A stretch of 64,000 bases of DNA from Aromatoleum anaerobium. GTDB taxonomy: Bacteria > Pseudomonadota > Gammaproteobacteria > Burkholderiales > Rhodocyclaceae. Shown here one piece after another: positions 44,018 through 52,996 of the stretch. The stretch covers positions 1,290,056 through 1,354,055 of the forward strand of contig NZ_WTVG02000040.1 in the NCBI RefSeq assembly GCF_012910705.2. Direction: 5' to 3'. Position numbers and translations under genes: made by a program. The notes beneath the pieces are model-generated. The model searched no databases. It was not told the DNA's origin and saw only the letters and a list, made by a program, of their open reading frames with translations. How positions within the stretch are numbered: position 1 is the first letter of the stretch; each line of letters begins with the position of its first letter.

Positions 44018-44251
44018 TCAGGAGCGCAGGCTCAGGTTGAGCTGATCGACGACCTCGGCCCAGTCCGCGTCGTCACCGATTTCCTCGCGCAGGAAAGCTG
44101 CCTGGGCAGGCGTCCAGAACGACGCATCGGCGAGCGCGACGTTTTCGGGGAGCGGTGAATGGCTTGCGATGAATCGTTCGATCGCCGCCTCGTCGGCGGG
44201 CAAGCCGAGCTGGGCGAACAGGTTGCTCATCGAGTGGGTCGGGAGTTCCAT
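44018..44251 (-). CDS. DUF2789 small protein
   Basis: A 77-residue soluble protein starts 'MELPTHSMSNLFAQLGLPAD' and continues 'FIASHSPLPENVALADASFWTPAQAAFLREEIGDDADWAEVVDQLNL', the pattern of DUF2789, for which no function is known. The ATG at 44251 fits the family start better than the longer frame to 44281. An AAGGAGG box lies 8-14 nt upstream (44259-44265 on the plus strand as CCTCCTT). Confidence 0.85.
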   Translation of the reverse strand: MELPTHSMSNLFAQLGLPADEAAIERFIASHSPLPENVALADASFWTPAQAAFLREEIGDDADWAEVVDQLNLSLRS

Positions 44252-44365
44252 CGCAAACCTCCTTGTTGTCGGAGAAATCACTTCGCGCGGCGATCGCGAC
44301 GAAGGGCTTCTCGGCTCTTTATAGAGTGCCTGCTCCCGCGCGAGTTCATGTCGGGCGGCGGGATC

Positions 44366-45523
44366 TCAATGTTTGCCGCCGTAGCCGGCCACCCCGATTG
44401 CCAGGCGCACCAGCTGGTACGAAATCCAGCTGGTCACGCGGCGCAGCGTCGGCAGCCGGCGCCAGTCCTCGCGGCGCAGTTCCCGCGCACCGCCGGCAAT
44501 CGCCCGCTGGAGACTCGCATCGAGCTGGGTCGCGAAACAGACGTCGTCGATGACGACGTTGGCTTCGCGCGCGAGCAGCAGGCTGAACGGGTCGATGTTG
44601 CTCGAACCGACCGTCGCCCAGCGCCGATCGACGACCGCGACTTTCGCGTGGAGATGGCTGTGGTGATATTCGAACAGGTGGATGCCGCGCCCGAGAAAGA
44701 ACGGATACAGCGCACGCGTCGCGTGGCACAGCATCGGGTGGTCGGACACGCCCTGCAGCAGCAGCGACACGCGCACGCCGCGCTCGGCGGCATCGACCAG
44801 CGCCTGGCGGAAACGCCGGCCGGGGAAAAAATACGCGCAGGCAATCAGCACCTCGGTGCGCGCGCTGCCGATCGCCTCGAGATAGGCATCCTCGATATCG
44901 CGCCGGCGCCGCAGGTTGTCGCGCGTGACGAACGCGGCGCGCACCGTCCCGGCAGGATCGGTCTTCGCCGGGACGAGCAACGGGTCGCGCAGCCTGCGAC
45001 CGAGCCTCGCCCACGACACGAGCCGCCACAGGCGGTGCATCGACTCGAGTATCGGGCCGAGCAGCGGCCCTTCTACGCGCACCGCATAGTCGAAGCGCGG
45101 GCGTTCGAGCAGGCCGCTCTGCAGGTCGTCGACGATATTTATGCCGCCGACGAAGGCGACTGCCCCGTCGATGACGGCCAGCTTGCGATGCATGCGGCGC
45201 AGCCGGTGTCGGCGCAACGCCAGCGTGCGCAGCTCGCGGCGGTAGATCATCACCCCGACGCCGTCCGGAATCAGTTCGGACATCAGGGTCCGGACGAATT
45301 GGCGCCCGCCGAACCCGTCGACCAGCAGGCGTACCGCGACGCCGCGTACCGCGGCACGCCGAAGCGCGGCGGCGATCAGGCTGCCGGTCGCGTCGTTCTC
45401 GAAGATGTAGGTTTCGAGGAAGATTTCCTTCTGCGCGCCGTCGATCGCCTCTTGCAGTGCGGGGAAGAAGTCCCCGCCATTCTCCAGCAGCGTGATCGCG
45501 TTGCCGGGGAGAAACTCCGTCAC
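44366..45523 (-). CDS. clsB: Cardiolipin synthase B
   Basis: This 385-residue PLD-superfamily phosphatidyltransferase has two HKD motifs: 'MHRKLAVIDGAVAFVGGINI' (about residues 125-145) and 'HLHAKVAVVDRRWATVGSSNID' (about 300-320). There is no N-terminal membrane span, as in ClsB. It makes cardiolipin from phosphatidylglycerol with another lipid. The GTG start at 45523 overlaps the EEP gene stop by 4 nt, and clsB-ybhP is a conserved pair in enterobacteria as well. Confidence 0.9.
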   Translation of the reverse strand: MTEFLPGNAITLLENGGDFFPALQEAIDGAQKEIFLETYIFENDATGSLIAAALRRAAVRGVAVRLLVDGFGGRQFVRTLMSELIPDGVGVMIYRRELRTLALRRHRLRRMHRKLAVIDGAVAFVGGINIVDDLQSGLLERPRFDYAVRVEGPLLGPILESMHRLWRLVSWARLGRRLRDPLLVPAKTDPAGTVRAAFVTRDNLRRRRDIEDAYLEAIGSARTEVLIACAYFFPGRRFRQALVDAAERGVRVSLLLQGVSDHPMLCHATRALYPFFLGRGIHLFEYHHSHLHAKVAVVDRRWATVGSSNIDPFSLLLAREANVVIDDVCFATQLDASLQRAIAGGARELRREDWRRLPTLRRVTSWISYQLVRLAIGVAGYGGKH

Positions 45524-46281
45524 CCGCCGAACTCCAGGTCCGCGGTGAGCGCGGCATGATCGGAAATTCGCGACCACGGCAGGCCGCAATGCACCTGCGC
45601 CTGGCGGACGCGGAAACCCCGCACATAGATCCGGTCGAGGCACAGCACCGGCACAGTGCTCGGGAAACTGCGCGCCGGTTCTCCCCGCCCGCGGTCGAAC
45701 GCTTCGCGCAGGCCCAGCCTGCGGGCGAGCAACTGGTCGGCGCGGTTGCGCCAGTCGTTGAAATCGCCGGCGATGATCAGCGGCGCACCGTCGGGGGCGA
45801 TCTGTTCCATGCGCTCGGCGAGCGCCCCCATCTGGCGCCGCCGGCTACCGGCCATCAGGCCCAGGTGCGCGCACACGCAATGCACCGGCTCGCCGATGCC
45901 CGGCACCTGCACTTCGCAGTGAAGCAGCCCGCGCCGCTCGAAGCGGTGGTCGGACACATCCTGGTTCGTCGAGGAGACGATCGGATAGCGGCTCAGGACC
46001 GCGTTGCCGTGATGCCCGTGGTCATACACCGCATTGCCGCCGTAGGCGAACTGGCTCCACACGTCCTCGGCCAGGAATTCGTGCTGCGGCGAGCCCGGCC
46101 AATTCGGATGGAGGTTCGCGTGCCCCAGGTGCAGGCCCTGCACTTCCTGCAGGAACACCACATCCACGTCGAGGCTGCGCAGGCGTTCGCGCAGTTCATG
46201 CACCACCATGCGGCGGTTGAACTGCGAGAATCCCTTGTGGATGTTGTAGGTGCAGACGCGCAGGGCCGGCACCGTGTCCAT
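45520..46281 (-). CDS. Endonuclease/exonuclease/phosphatase family protein (YbhP-like)
   Basis: A 253-residue EEP-fold hydrolase. Metal and catalytic elements are 'TYNIHKGFS', 'VVFLQEVQG', 'HLGLMAGSRRRQ', 'IIAGDFNDWRNR' and the terminal 'WSRISDHAALTADLEF'. In E. coli the homologue ybhP sits beside clsB, as here. The substrate may be a phospholipid or a nucleic acid and is unknown. The start at 46281 shares one base with the nadA stop, so nadA-EEP-clsB form one transcript. Confidence 0.87.
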   Translation of the reverse strand: MDTVPALRVCTYNIHKGFSQFNRRMVVHELRERLRSLDVDVVFLQEVQGLHLGHANLHPNWPGSPQHEFLAEDVWSQFAYGGNAVYDHGHHGNAVLSRYPIVSSTNQDVSDHRFERRGLLHCEVQVPGIGEPVHCVCAHLGLMAGSRRRQMGALAERMEQIAPDGAPLIIAGDFNDWRNRADQLLARRLGLREAFDRGRGEPARSFPSTVPVLCLDRIYVRGFRVRQAQVHCGLPWSRISDHAALTADLEFGG

Positions 46282-47384
46282 CACGACACCGACAGCATCC
46301 GGTCCAGCGCGACTTTCGCGAGCTGCGCTTCGTGCGCCGGCACCCGGATATGATTGACGACGTTGCCGTCGGCGAGGTTTTCGAGCGTCCAGGCGAGATG
46401 CTGCGGGTCGATGCGCTGCATCGTCGAGCACATGCACACCGTGGGCGCCATGAACTGGACGATCTTGCCTTCGGATTTGACTTCCCCGGCAAGACGGTCG
46501 ACGAGGTTCAGCTCGGTGCCGACGAGCCAGCGCGTGTTCGGCGCGCCGGCCTTGATCGTGTTGATGATGTATTCGGTCGAACCGACGTAGTCGGAGTTGA
46601 TGCAGACTTCGAGGCTGCTCTCGGGGTGCGAGATCACCAGGCCGTCCGGATGCTGCATGCGCCAGCGCCGGATATGGCTTTCCTGGAACATCTGGTGCAC
46701 CGAGCAGTGCCCTTTCCACAGCAGGATCTTCGCGTTGCGGATCTGCTCCGGCGTCAGCCCGCCGTATTCGAGGTCCGGATCCCACACGACCATCTCGTCG
46801 AGCGCAATGCCTTTCTTGTAGCCGGTCCAGCGCCCGAGGTGCTGGTCGGGGAAGAACAGCACTTTCGGCCGCTGTGCGAACGCCCAGTCGAGGATCGTCG
46901 GTGCGTTCGTCGACGTGCACACGATGCCGCCGTGCTCGCCGCAGAAAGCTTTCAGGTCGGCCGCCGAATTGATGTAGGTGACCGGCGTGATGAGTTCATC
47001 CGGGGTGCCGAGCACTTCCGCCAGTTCGCGCCAGCAGCGCGTGACTTTCGCCAGGCTCGCCATGTCGGCCATCGAGCAGCCGGCGGCGAGGTCGGGGAGG
47101 ATCGCCTTCTGGTGCGGCTGCGACATGATGTCGGCGACTTCGGCCATGAAATGCACGCCGCAGAACACGATGAATTCGGCATCGGTCTGCGACGCGAGAC
47201 GCGACAGCTTCAGCGAGTCGCCGGTCAGATCCGCATGCTGGTAGACGTCGGCGCGCTGGTAGTGATGGCACAACAGCACGGCGCGATCACCAAGCCGCGC
47301 GCGGGCGGCGCGGATGCGGGCTTGCGCCTCGTCGTCCCGGAGCGTGTTGAAACGATCGAAACTGATGGGGGCAACTTGCATCAT
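46281..47384 (-). CDS. nadA: Quinolinate synthase
   Basis: NadA condenses iminoaspartate with DHAP to quinolinate for NAD synthesis, using an oxygen-sensitive [4Fe-4S] cluster. The 367-residue protein has 'LCHHYQRADVYQHADLTGDSLKLSR', 'IVFCGVHFMAEVADIMS', 'AAGCSMADMA', 'WKGHCSVHQMF' and 'VCMCSTMQRID', which supply the conserved cysteines. The start at 47384 (ATGATG) is preferred; a longer frame to 47423 exists but is unlike the family. It is followed by the EEP and clsB genes. Confidence 0.95.
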   Translation of the reverse strand: MMQVAPISFDRFNTLRDDEAQARIRAARARLGDRAVLLCHHYQRADVYQHADLTGDSLKLSRLASQTDAEFIVFCGVHFMAEVADIMSQPHQKAILPDLAAGCSMADMASLAKVTRCWRELAEVLGTPDELITPVTYINSAADLKAFCGEHGGIVCTSTNAPTILDWAFAQRPKVLFFPDQHLGRWTGYKKGIALDEMVVWDPDLEYGGLTPEQIRNAKILLWKGHCSVHQMFQESHIRRWRMQHPDGLVISHPESSLEVCINSDYVGSTEYIINTIKAGAPNTRWLVGTELNLVDRLAGEVKSEGKIVQFMAPTVCMCSTMQRIDPQHLAWTLENLADGNVVNHIRVPAHEAQLAKVALDRMLSVS

Positions 47385-47479
47385 TCGGTATCTCTTTCGT
47401 ATCTCAATCGGTAGCAATGTCATTCAGACCATGGCAACCCGCCGGGGTTGCCATGGACACCGTCAGGCTGCGGACCGGA

Positions 47480-47932
47480 TCAGCTCTGCCGCCACGGCAG
47501 GCCGGCATGGCGCCAGCCGCCGATGCGGTTGCGCCGGCCGTTCGCATCCAGATCCCCCTCGAAACCTTCGAGGACGTTGTAGCACTCCGGATAACCCGCC
47601 TCGGTCGCTGCGCGCGCCGCCTTGTCGGAACGGCCGCCGGAGCGGCACATGAACATCACCAGCGCCTCGGGATCGACTTCACGCTTGAGCTGCGCGAGGA
47701 AGTGCGGATTCACCTGGTTCCCCGGATAGCTCAACCACTCGATCTCCACCGCACCGGGCACGCGGCCGACCCAGTCCCACTCGGCACGCGTACGGACATC
47801 GACGAGCCGCGCGCCCGGCGCCAGTTGCCAGACTTCGCATGCCTCGGCTGGCGTCAGCGCGCCCGCGTACGGCAAATTCAGCTCCTGCGCGCGGCGCCGC
47901 GCGAGCCCGAGCAGATCAGTCAGTTTCCCCAT
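47480..47932 (-). CDS. Rhodanese-like sulfurtransferase
   Basis: About 150 residues: one rhodanese domain with the active-site Cys in 'MFMCRSGGRSDKAA' and the upstream 'ARLVDVRTRAEWDWVGRVPGAVEIEW'. The 'CRSGGRS' loop, six residues long, is that of sulfurtransferases rather than Cdc25-like phosphatases. It probably moves sulfur in the cytoplasm. The start is ambiguous between 47932 (MGKLTD) and 47941 (MTAMGK); the first is used. A 386-nt gap follows, holding the glnA control region. Confidence 0.88.
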   Translation of the reverse strand: MGKLTDLLGLARRRAQELNLPYAGALTPAEACEVWQLAPGARLVDVRTRAEWDWVGRVPGAVEIEWLSYPGNQVNPHFLAQLKREVDPEALVMFMCRSGGRSDKAARAATEAGYPECYNVLEGFEGDLDANGRRNRIGGWRHAGLPWRQS

Positions 47933-48065
47933 TGCCGTCATCCGGATAGATAAGTCGGAGAAGTATATCGCTCCGCTCGCAGACCACCCAACAGCAGGCG
48001 CGTTCCCGCTCCCCTTCCCGCAGCGGGAACAGGGAATATGCAGGCACCGCCATTTTACCAACGCC

Positions 48066-48111
48066 GCACCATGATGGTGCGCACGCGTCGCACAGCACCC
48101 CGATATGGTGC
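48066..48111 (+). promoter_or_regulatory. NtrC-like enhancer sites upstream of glnA
   Basis: GCACC-ATGAT-GGTGC at 48066-48080 is a perfect dyad with the NtrC consensus arms and 5-nt spacing. A second pair, GCACC and GGTGC, lies at 48095-48111 but with 7-nt spacing, so it is weaker. They lie about 160-200 nt upstream of the sigma-54 promoter, a normal enhancer distance. The gap 47942-48318 otherwise holds no recognisable gene. Confidence 0.75.
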
Positions 48112-48240
48112 ATCCGCGTGGCAAATTGCCTCACTCCCTGCGAGGGTCCCTGAGGCATTCCGATTCGTACGGCAATCGGGGTAACGCTCCAGCGCCGCCC
48201 TCTTGCCTTGTGGCACAATGCCGGACACGCCAAAACAGCA

Positions 48241-48256
48241 TGGCACGGATGCTGCT
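48241..48256 (+). promoter_or_regulatory. Sigma-54 promoter of glnA
   Basis: TGGCACGGATGCTGCT matches the -24/-12 consensus TGGCACG-N4-TTGCA at 14 of 16 positions, including the invariant GG and GC at the right spacing. It ends 62 nt before the glnA ATG. With the NtrC sites it indicates induction under nitrogen limitation. Confidence 0.85.
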
Positions 48257-48318
48257 TATTGCCGCGCAACGGAAGTTTCACCGTTAATCGCTATCGCCCG
48301 ATCTGACCAGGAGTGAAT

Positions 48319-49728
48319 ATGAACGCCCAAGAAGTCATGAAGATGATCCAGGAGAACGAAGTTCGCTTCGTCGACCTGCGCTTTACGGATACCCGCGGCA
48401 AGGAGCACCACGTCGGCCTGCCCGTTTCGGCGTTCGAGGAAGACCATTTCGAGCACGGCCACCCGTTCGACGGCTCGTCGCTGGCGGGCTGGAAAGGCAT
48501 CCAGGCTTCCGACATGATCCTGCTGCCGGAAGCAGGATCCGCATACATCGACCCGTTCTTCGACGAAACCACCATCGTGCTGACTTGCGATGTCATCGAG
48601 CCGTCCGACGGCAAGGGCTACGATCGCGACCCGCGCTCGATCGCAAAGCGCGCCGAGGCCTACCTGAAGAGCACCGGCATCGGCGACACCGCGTTCTTCG
48701 GCCCCGAACCCGAGTTCTTCATCTTCGACTCGGTCGAATGGTCGGTCGACATGTCGGGGGTCTACAGTAAGATCATCTCCGAAGAGGCCGCATGGTCGAC
48801 GGCCGACAAGTTCGAAGGCGGCAACACCGGTCACCGCCCGCGCGTCAAGGGTGGCTACTTCCCGGTCCCGCCGGTCGACAGCCTCAACGACATCCGCGCC
48901 GCGATGGTGATTGCGCTCGAAGCGTGCGGCGTGCCGGTCGAAGTGCATCACCACGAAGTCGCGAACGCGGGCCAGTGCGAGATCGGCACCAAGTTCAGCA
49001 CGCTGACCAAGCGCGCCGACTGGACCCAGGTCCTGAAGTACATCGTGCATAACGTCGCGCACCAATATGGCAAGACCGCCACCTTCATGCCGAAGCCGAT
49101 CGTCGGCGACAACGGCTCGGGCATGCACGTGCACCAGTCGATCTGGAAGGACGGCCAGAACCTGTTCGCCGGCAATGGCTACGCCGGCCTGTCGGAGATT
49201 GCGCTGTACTACATCGGCGGCATCATCAAGCACGCCCGCGCCCTGAACGCGATCACCAACCCGGGCACCAACTCGTACAAGCGCCTGGTGCCGCACTACG
49301 AAGCGCCGACCAAGCTCGCCTACTCGGCGCGCAACCGCTCGGCCTCGATCCGCATCCCGTATGTCGCCAACCCGAAGGGCCGCCGCATCGAGGCGCGCTT
49401 CCCGGATCCGCTGGCGAACCCGTACCTGTGTTTCTCGGCGCTGATGATGGCCGGTCTCGACGGCATCCAGAACAAGATCCACCCGGGCGATCCGGCCGAC
49501 AAGAACCTGTACGATCTGCCGCCGGAAGAAGATGCGAAGATCCCGACCGTCTGCACCAGCCTCGACCAAGCGCTCGAGTACCTCGACAAGGACCGCGAGT
49601 TCCTGACGCGCGGCGGCGTGTTCTCGAACGACTTCCTCGACGCGTACATCGCGCTCAAGGGCGAAGAAGTCGATCGCATGCGCATCACCACCCACCCGGT
49701 CGAGTTCGACATGTACTACAGCCTCTGA
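48319..49728 (+). CDS. glnA: Glutamine synthetase, type I
   Basis: This 469-residue dodecameric GSI makes glutamine from glutamate, ammonia and ATP. It shows '[12 protein letters not shown]' (metal site), '[12 protein letters not shown]', '[20 protein letters not shown]', '[13 protein letters not shown]' and '[12 protein letters not shown]'. The adenylylation tyrosine lies in 'NLYDLPPEE' (about residue 398), so GlnE control is expected. AGGAG lies 6 nt before the ATG at 48319. A sigma-54/NtrC control region lies upstream and a strong terminator downstream. Confidence 0.98.
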   Translation: MNAQEVMKMIQENEVRFVDLRFTDTRGKEHHVGLPVSAFEEDHFEHGHPFDGSSLAGWKGIQASDMILLPEAGSAYIDPFFDETTIVLTCDVIEPSDGKGYDRDPRSIAKRAEAYLKSTGIGDTAFFGPEPEFFIFDSVEWSVDMSGVYSKIISEEAAWSTADKFEGGNTGHRPRVKGGYFPVPPVDSLNDIRAAMVIALEACGVPVEVHHHEVANAGQCEIGTKFSTLTKRADWTQVLKYIVHNVAHQYGKTATFMPKPIVGDNGSGMHVHQSIWKDGQNLFAGNGYAGLSEIALYYIGGIIKHARALNAITNPGTNSYKRLVPHYEAPTKLAYSARNRSASIRIPYVANPKGRRIEARFPDPLANPYLCFSALMMAGLDGIQNKIHPGDPADKNLYDLPPEEDAKIPTVCTSLDQALEYLDKDREFLTRGGVFSNDFLDAYIALKGEEVDRMRITTHPVEFDMYYSL

Positions 49729-49752
49729 TCTGCGCATTACCGGGTTCACGGC

Positions 49753-49780
49753 AGGGACGGGCATTGCCCGTCCCTTTTTT
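49753..49780 (+). terminator. glnA intrinsic terminator
   Basis: GGGACGGGC (49754-49762) pairs with GCCCGTCCC (49766-49774) around ATT, followed by six Ts to 49780. It separates glnA from the DUF4124-ntrB-ntrC genes. Confidence 0.95.
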
Positions 49781-49860
49781 ATGGGGTCTAATCGCCGCCA
49801 TCCGCCGGTGATCTTCCCGCCCGGCCCATGCCTCTCCCAAGGGATCTCCTGCCCGCCCTC

Positions 49861-50335
49861 ATGCTTGACATCCGCATTTTCCCCGCCGTCCTGATCCTGA
49901 CCGCCGCCGCGCCCGCGCAAGCGAGCGTCTATAAATGCATCGACAGCAGCGGCAGCGTCACCTACACCAATGACAGCACCTTCGCCCGCGGCTGCAAGGA
50001 ACTGAGCGAAGACCAGCCCGTCTCGTCGATCCCCGCCCCGCCCCGCGCCCGCCGCGCAGCCGCGCGCGACGCCCAACGATTTCCCGCGCGTCGCCCCCGG
50101 AAGCGCGCGCGCCCGGGACGACACCCGGCGGCAGGTGCTGGAGAAGGAACTCCTCGCCGAGGAAACGGCGCTCGCCGAAGCCCGGAAAGCGCTCGCCGAG
50201 CAGGAGGCGATCCGGCTCGGGAACGAGCGCAACTACCAGAAGGTGCTCGACCGGCTGCAGCCCTACAAGGACAAGGTCGAACTCCATCAGCGCAACGTCG
50301 ATGCCCTGAAAAAGGAAATCGCCAGCCTCAAATAG
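49861..50335 (+). pseudogene. DUF4124 periplasmic protein with a +1 frameshift
   Basis: The N-terminal part from 49861 reads a signal peptide ('IFPAVLILTAAAPAQAS') and then the DUF4124 motif 'VYKCIDSSGSVTYTND' in frame 1. The conserved coiled-coil C-terminus ('QVLEKELLAEETALAEARKALAEQEAIR', ending 'KKEIASLK') is in frame 2. The switch falls in the C-rich stretch 50030-50045 and needs one extra base to be removed. If repaired, the product is about 157 residues. DUF4124 genes between glnA and ntrB are usual in betaproteobacteria. The function is unknown. The indel may be a sequence error in the C run. Confidence 0.8.
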
Positions 50336-50388
50336 TGAAGGGTCTGGCGCGTTTTTTGCGAGACCTCATCGGACTCCCCTGGACGCTT

Positions 50389-51456
50389 ATGCCCGACCTA
50401 CATCGCCCCTCGAACACCGGCCCGTTCGCCGGCCTGGATCTGCTGTCTTCGGCGATCGTCCTCGTCGACGCCGATCTTGTCATCCGCTACCTCAACCCAG
50501 GTGCCGAGAACCTCTTCGAAGTCAGCCAGCGCCGCCTGCTCGGACAGCCGTTATCGACGCTGCTCGGCGAACCGTCCGGGCTGACCGCTGCACTGCAGAA
50601 TGCGCTGCACAAGAACTGGAGCTACACGGGCCAGAACCTGAAGATCGCACGCTCCGACTCGGAGCCGCTCCACCTCGATTGCACTGTCAGCCCGGCCGAA
50701 GCCGTCGGCGTTCGCCTGCTGCTCGAGTTCCGCCCGATCGACGCCCAGCTGCGCGTCGCCCGCGAAGAGCAGCTCCTGCAGCAGCAACAGGCGAGCCGCG
50801 AACTGATCCGCAACCTCGCGCACGAGATCAAGAACCCGCTCGGCGGCATCCGCGGCTCGGCGCAGCTGCTCGAACGCGAGCTGGCGGACCCGCAGCTGCG
50901 CGAATACACCGAAGTCATCATCGCCGAGGCCGACCGGCTGCAGGACCTGATGAGCCGCCTGCTGACCTCGCACTGCATGATGCGGCCCGGGCAGCTCAAC
51001 ATCCACGACGTGCTCGAACGCGTACGGCGACTGATTCTCGCCGAGTTTCCCAAACTCGCGGTGCGGCGCGACTACGACACCAGCCTGCCGGAATTCACCG
51101 CCGACCGCGAACAGCTGATCCAGGCAATCCTCAACATCGTTCGCAACGCCGCCCAAGCGATGGAAGGCCGCGGCGAAATCCGGCTGCGCACCCGCATCGC
51201 CCGGCAGGTCACGCTGGCGAAGCGTCGCTTCAAACTGGCACTGGAATTGCAAGTGATCGACAACGGCCCCGGCATTCCGGAAGAGATCCGCGACAAGATC
51301 TTCTATCCACTGGTCTCGGGGCGGGAAGGAGGGAGCGGACTGGGCCTGTCGCTGGCCCAGAGCTTCATTGAGCAGCATCAGGGGATGATCGAGGTCGACA
51401 GCCGTCCCGGGCGGACCTGCTTCACCATCCTGCTGCCGATTACCGACCGTGCGTGA
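50389..51456 (+). CDS. ntrB: Nitrogen-regulation sensor kinase NtrB
   Basis: NtrB (GlnL) phosphorylates or dephosphorylates NtrC according to PII status. The 355-residue soluble protein has an N-terminal PAS domain ('LDLLSSAIVLVDADLVIRYLNPGAENLF'), an H-box 'NLAHEIKNPLGGIRGSAQLLE' (about residue 145), N box 'ILNIVRNAAQAM', 'DNGPGIPEEIRDKIF' and 'GSGLGLSLAQSFIEQH'. The start at 50389 is used; a GTG at 50335 overlapping the previous stop is possible. It is followed by ntrC after 43 nt. Confidence 0.95.
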   Translation: MPDLHRPSNTGPFAGLDLLSSAIVLVDADLVIRYLNPGAENLFEVSQRRLLGQPLSTLLGEPSGLTAALQNALHKNWSYTGQNLKIARSDSEPLHLDCTVSPAEAVGVRLLLEFRPIDAQLRVAREEQLLQQQQASRELIRNLAHEIKNPLGGIRGSAQLLERELADPQLREYTEVIIAEADRLQDLMSRLLTSHCMMRPGQLNIHDVLERVRRLILAEFPKLAVRRDYDTSLPEFTADREQLIQAILNIVRNAAQAMEGRGEIRLRTRIARQVTLAKRRFKLALELQVIDNGPGIPEEIRDKIFYPLVSGREGGSGLGLSLAQSFIEQHQGMIEVDSRPGRTCFTILLPITDRA

Positions 51457-51499
51457 GGATTACGATCAGGCGCGGTCGCACCAAAAAAGTGCATAACTG

Positions 51500-52927
51500 A
51501 TGAACACCGTCTGGATCGTAGATGATGACCGCTCCATCCGCTGGGTGATCGAAAAAGCCCTCAGCCGCGAAAACATTTCGTACCGCAGCTTTGCCTCGGC
51601 AAGCGAAGCGCTCACGGCGCTGGAAACCGCCCCCGAGCCACCGAAGGTGCTGGTTTCGGACATTCGCATGCCGGGCGAATCGGGGCTCGGGCTGCTGCAG
51701 CGCGCCAAGACCCTGTATCCGCAGCTGCCGGTCATCATCATGACCGCTTATTCCGACCTGGAAAGCGCGGTCTCGGCGTTCCAGGGCGGAGCGTTCGAAT
51801 ATCTGCCCAAGCCGTTCGACGTCGACCAGGCAGTGGCCCTCGTGCAGCGCGCGATCGCCCAGAACGCGCACCAACAGGGCGCCCAGGAGGAGGCGACCGT
51901 CGCGCCCGAGATTCTCGGCCAGGCACCTTCGATGCAGGAAGTTTTTCGCGCGATCGGCCGCCTCGCGCAGTCGCACGCGACGGTGCTGATCAATGGCGAA
52001 TCGGGCACCGGCAAGGAACTCGTCGCGCGCGCGCTGCACCGCCACAGCCCGCGCCGCGACGCTCCGTTCATCGCGATCAACACTGCGGCGATCCCGCGCG
52101 ATCTGCTCGAATCGGAGCTTTTCGGCCATGAGCGCGGCGCCTTCACCGGCGCCGCCACGCAACGCCGCGGGCGTTTCGAACAGGCCGACGGCGGCACGCT
52201 CTTCCTCGACGAGATCGGCGACATGCCCGCCGAACTGCAGACCCGCCTGCTGCGAGTGCTGTCGGACAACCATTTCTACCGCGTCGGCGGACACCAGCCG
52301 GTCCGCGCCAACGTGCGCGTCATCGCCGCGACCCACCAGCACCTCGAAGACCGCGTGCGACAGGGGCTGTTTCGCGAGGATCTGTTCCACCGCCTCAACG
52401 TGATCCGCCTGCGTCTGCCGCCGATGCGCGAGCGCCGCGAAGACATCCCCATTCTGGTGCGTCATTTCCTGCAGAAAAGTGCACAGGATCTCGGCGTCGA
52501 GCCCAAGCGCATTTCCGAACCGGCGCTGAAGTACCTGCAGGCCCTGCCTTTCCCCGGCAACGTCCGGCAACTCGAGAACCTGTGCCACTGGCTGACGGTG
52601 ATGGCGCCGGGACAGACGATCGAAGTCGCCGACCTGCCGCCCGAAATGCGCGACCGGCCCGACCGCGAGATGCCCGTCGCCTGGGTCGATGGACTCGCCG
52701 TCGAGGCGGACCGCCTGATCGCGACTTCCCCCGGCGAGGTGTTCGACCGCCTGACACGCGAATTCGAACGCACCCTGATCCGCCGCGCCCTGACGGCCAC
52801 CGGCGGGCGGCGCATCGACGCGGCGCTGCTGCTCGGCATTGGCCGGAACACGATCACGCGCAAGATCCAGGAACTCGGCATGGAGGACAACCGGCATCCG
52901 CCGGCCGGCGAAGACGCGCCCAGCTGA
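51500..52927 (+). CDS. ntrC: Nitrogen-regulation sigma-54 activator NtrC
   Basis: This 475-residue enhancer-binding protein has an N-terminal receiver with Asp54 in 'VLVSDIRMPGESG'. The AAA+ domain carries Walker A 'INGESGTGKELVARAL', the sigma-54 contact loop 'GERGAFTGA'-type ('HERGAFTGAATQ') and 'GGTLFLDEIGDMP'. The C-terminal Fis-type helix-turn-helix is 'GRRIDAALLLGIGRNTITRKIQEL'. It should bind the dyads at 48066-48111 and activate glnA. Confidence 0.96.
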   Translation: MNTVWIVDDDRSIRWVIEKALSRENISYRSFASASEALTALETAPEPPKVLVSDIRMPGESGLGLLQRAKTLYPQLPVIIMTAYSDLESAVSAFQGGAFEYLPKPFDVDQAVALVQRAIAQNAHQQGAQEEATVAPEILGQAPSMQEVFRAIGRLAQSHATVLINGESGTGKELVARALHRHSPRRDAPFIAINTAAIPRDLLESELFGHERGAFTGAATQRRGRFEQADGGTLFLDEIGDMPAELQTRLLRVLSDNHFYRVGGHQPVRANVRVIAATHQHLEDRVRQGLFREDLFHRLNVIRLRLPPMRERREDIPILVRHFLQKSAQDLGVEPKRISEPALKYLQALPFPGNVRQLENLCHWLTVMAPGQTIEVADLPPEMRDRPDREMPVAWVDGLAVEADRLIATSPGEVFDRLTREFERTLIRRALTATGGRRIDAALLLGIGRNTITRKIQELGMEDNRHPPAGEDAPS

Positions 52928-52996
52928 CGCGCGGTTGACGAAGAACTCGCGCGCGACTGCGCACCACGCTCGTGCGCGACCGCCCAATATCGGATA

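Noticed and set aside
47942..48290. Minus-strand frames upstream of the rhodanese gene
   Set aside because: They overlap the glnA enhancer and promoter and give low-complexity translations without a ribosome-binding site.
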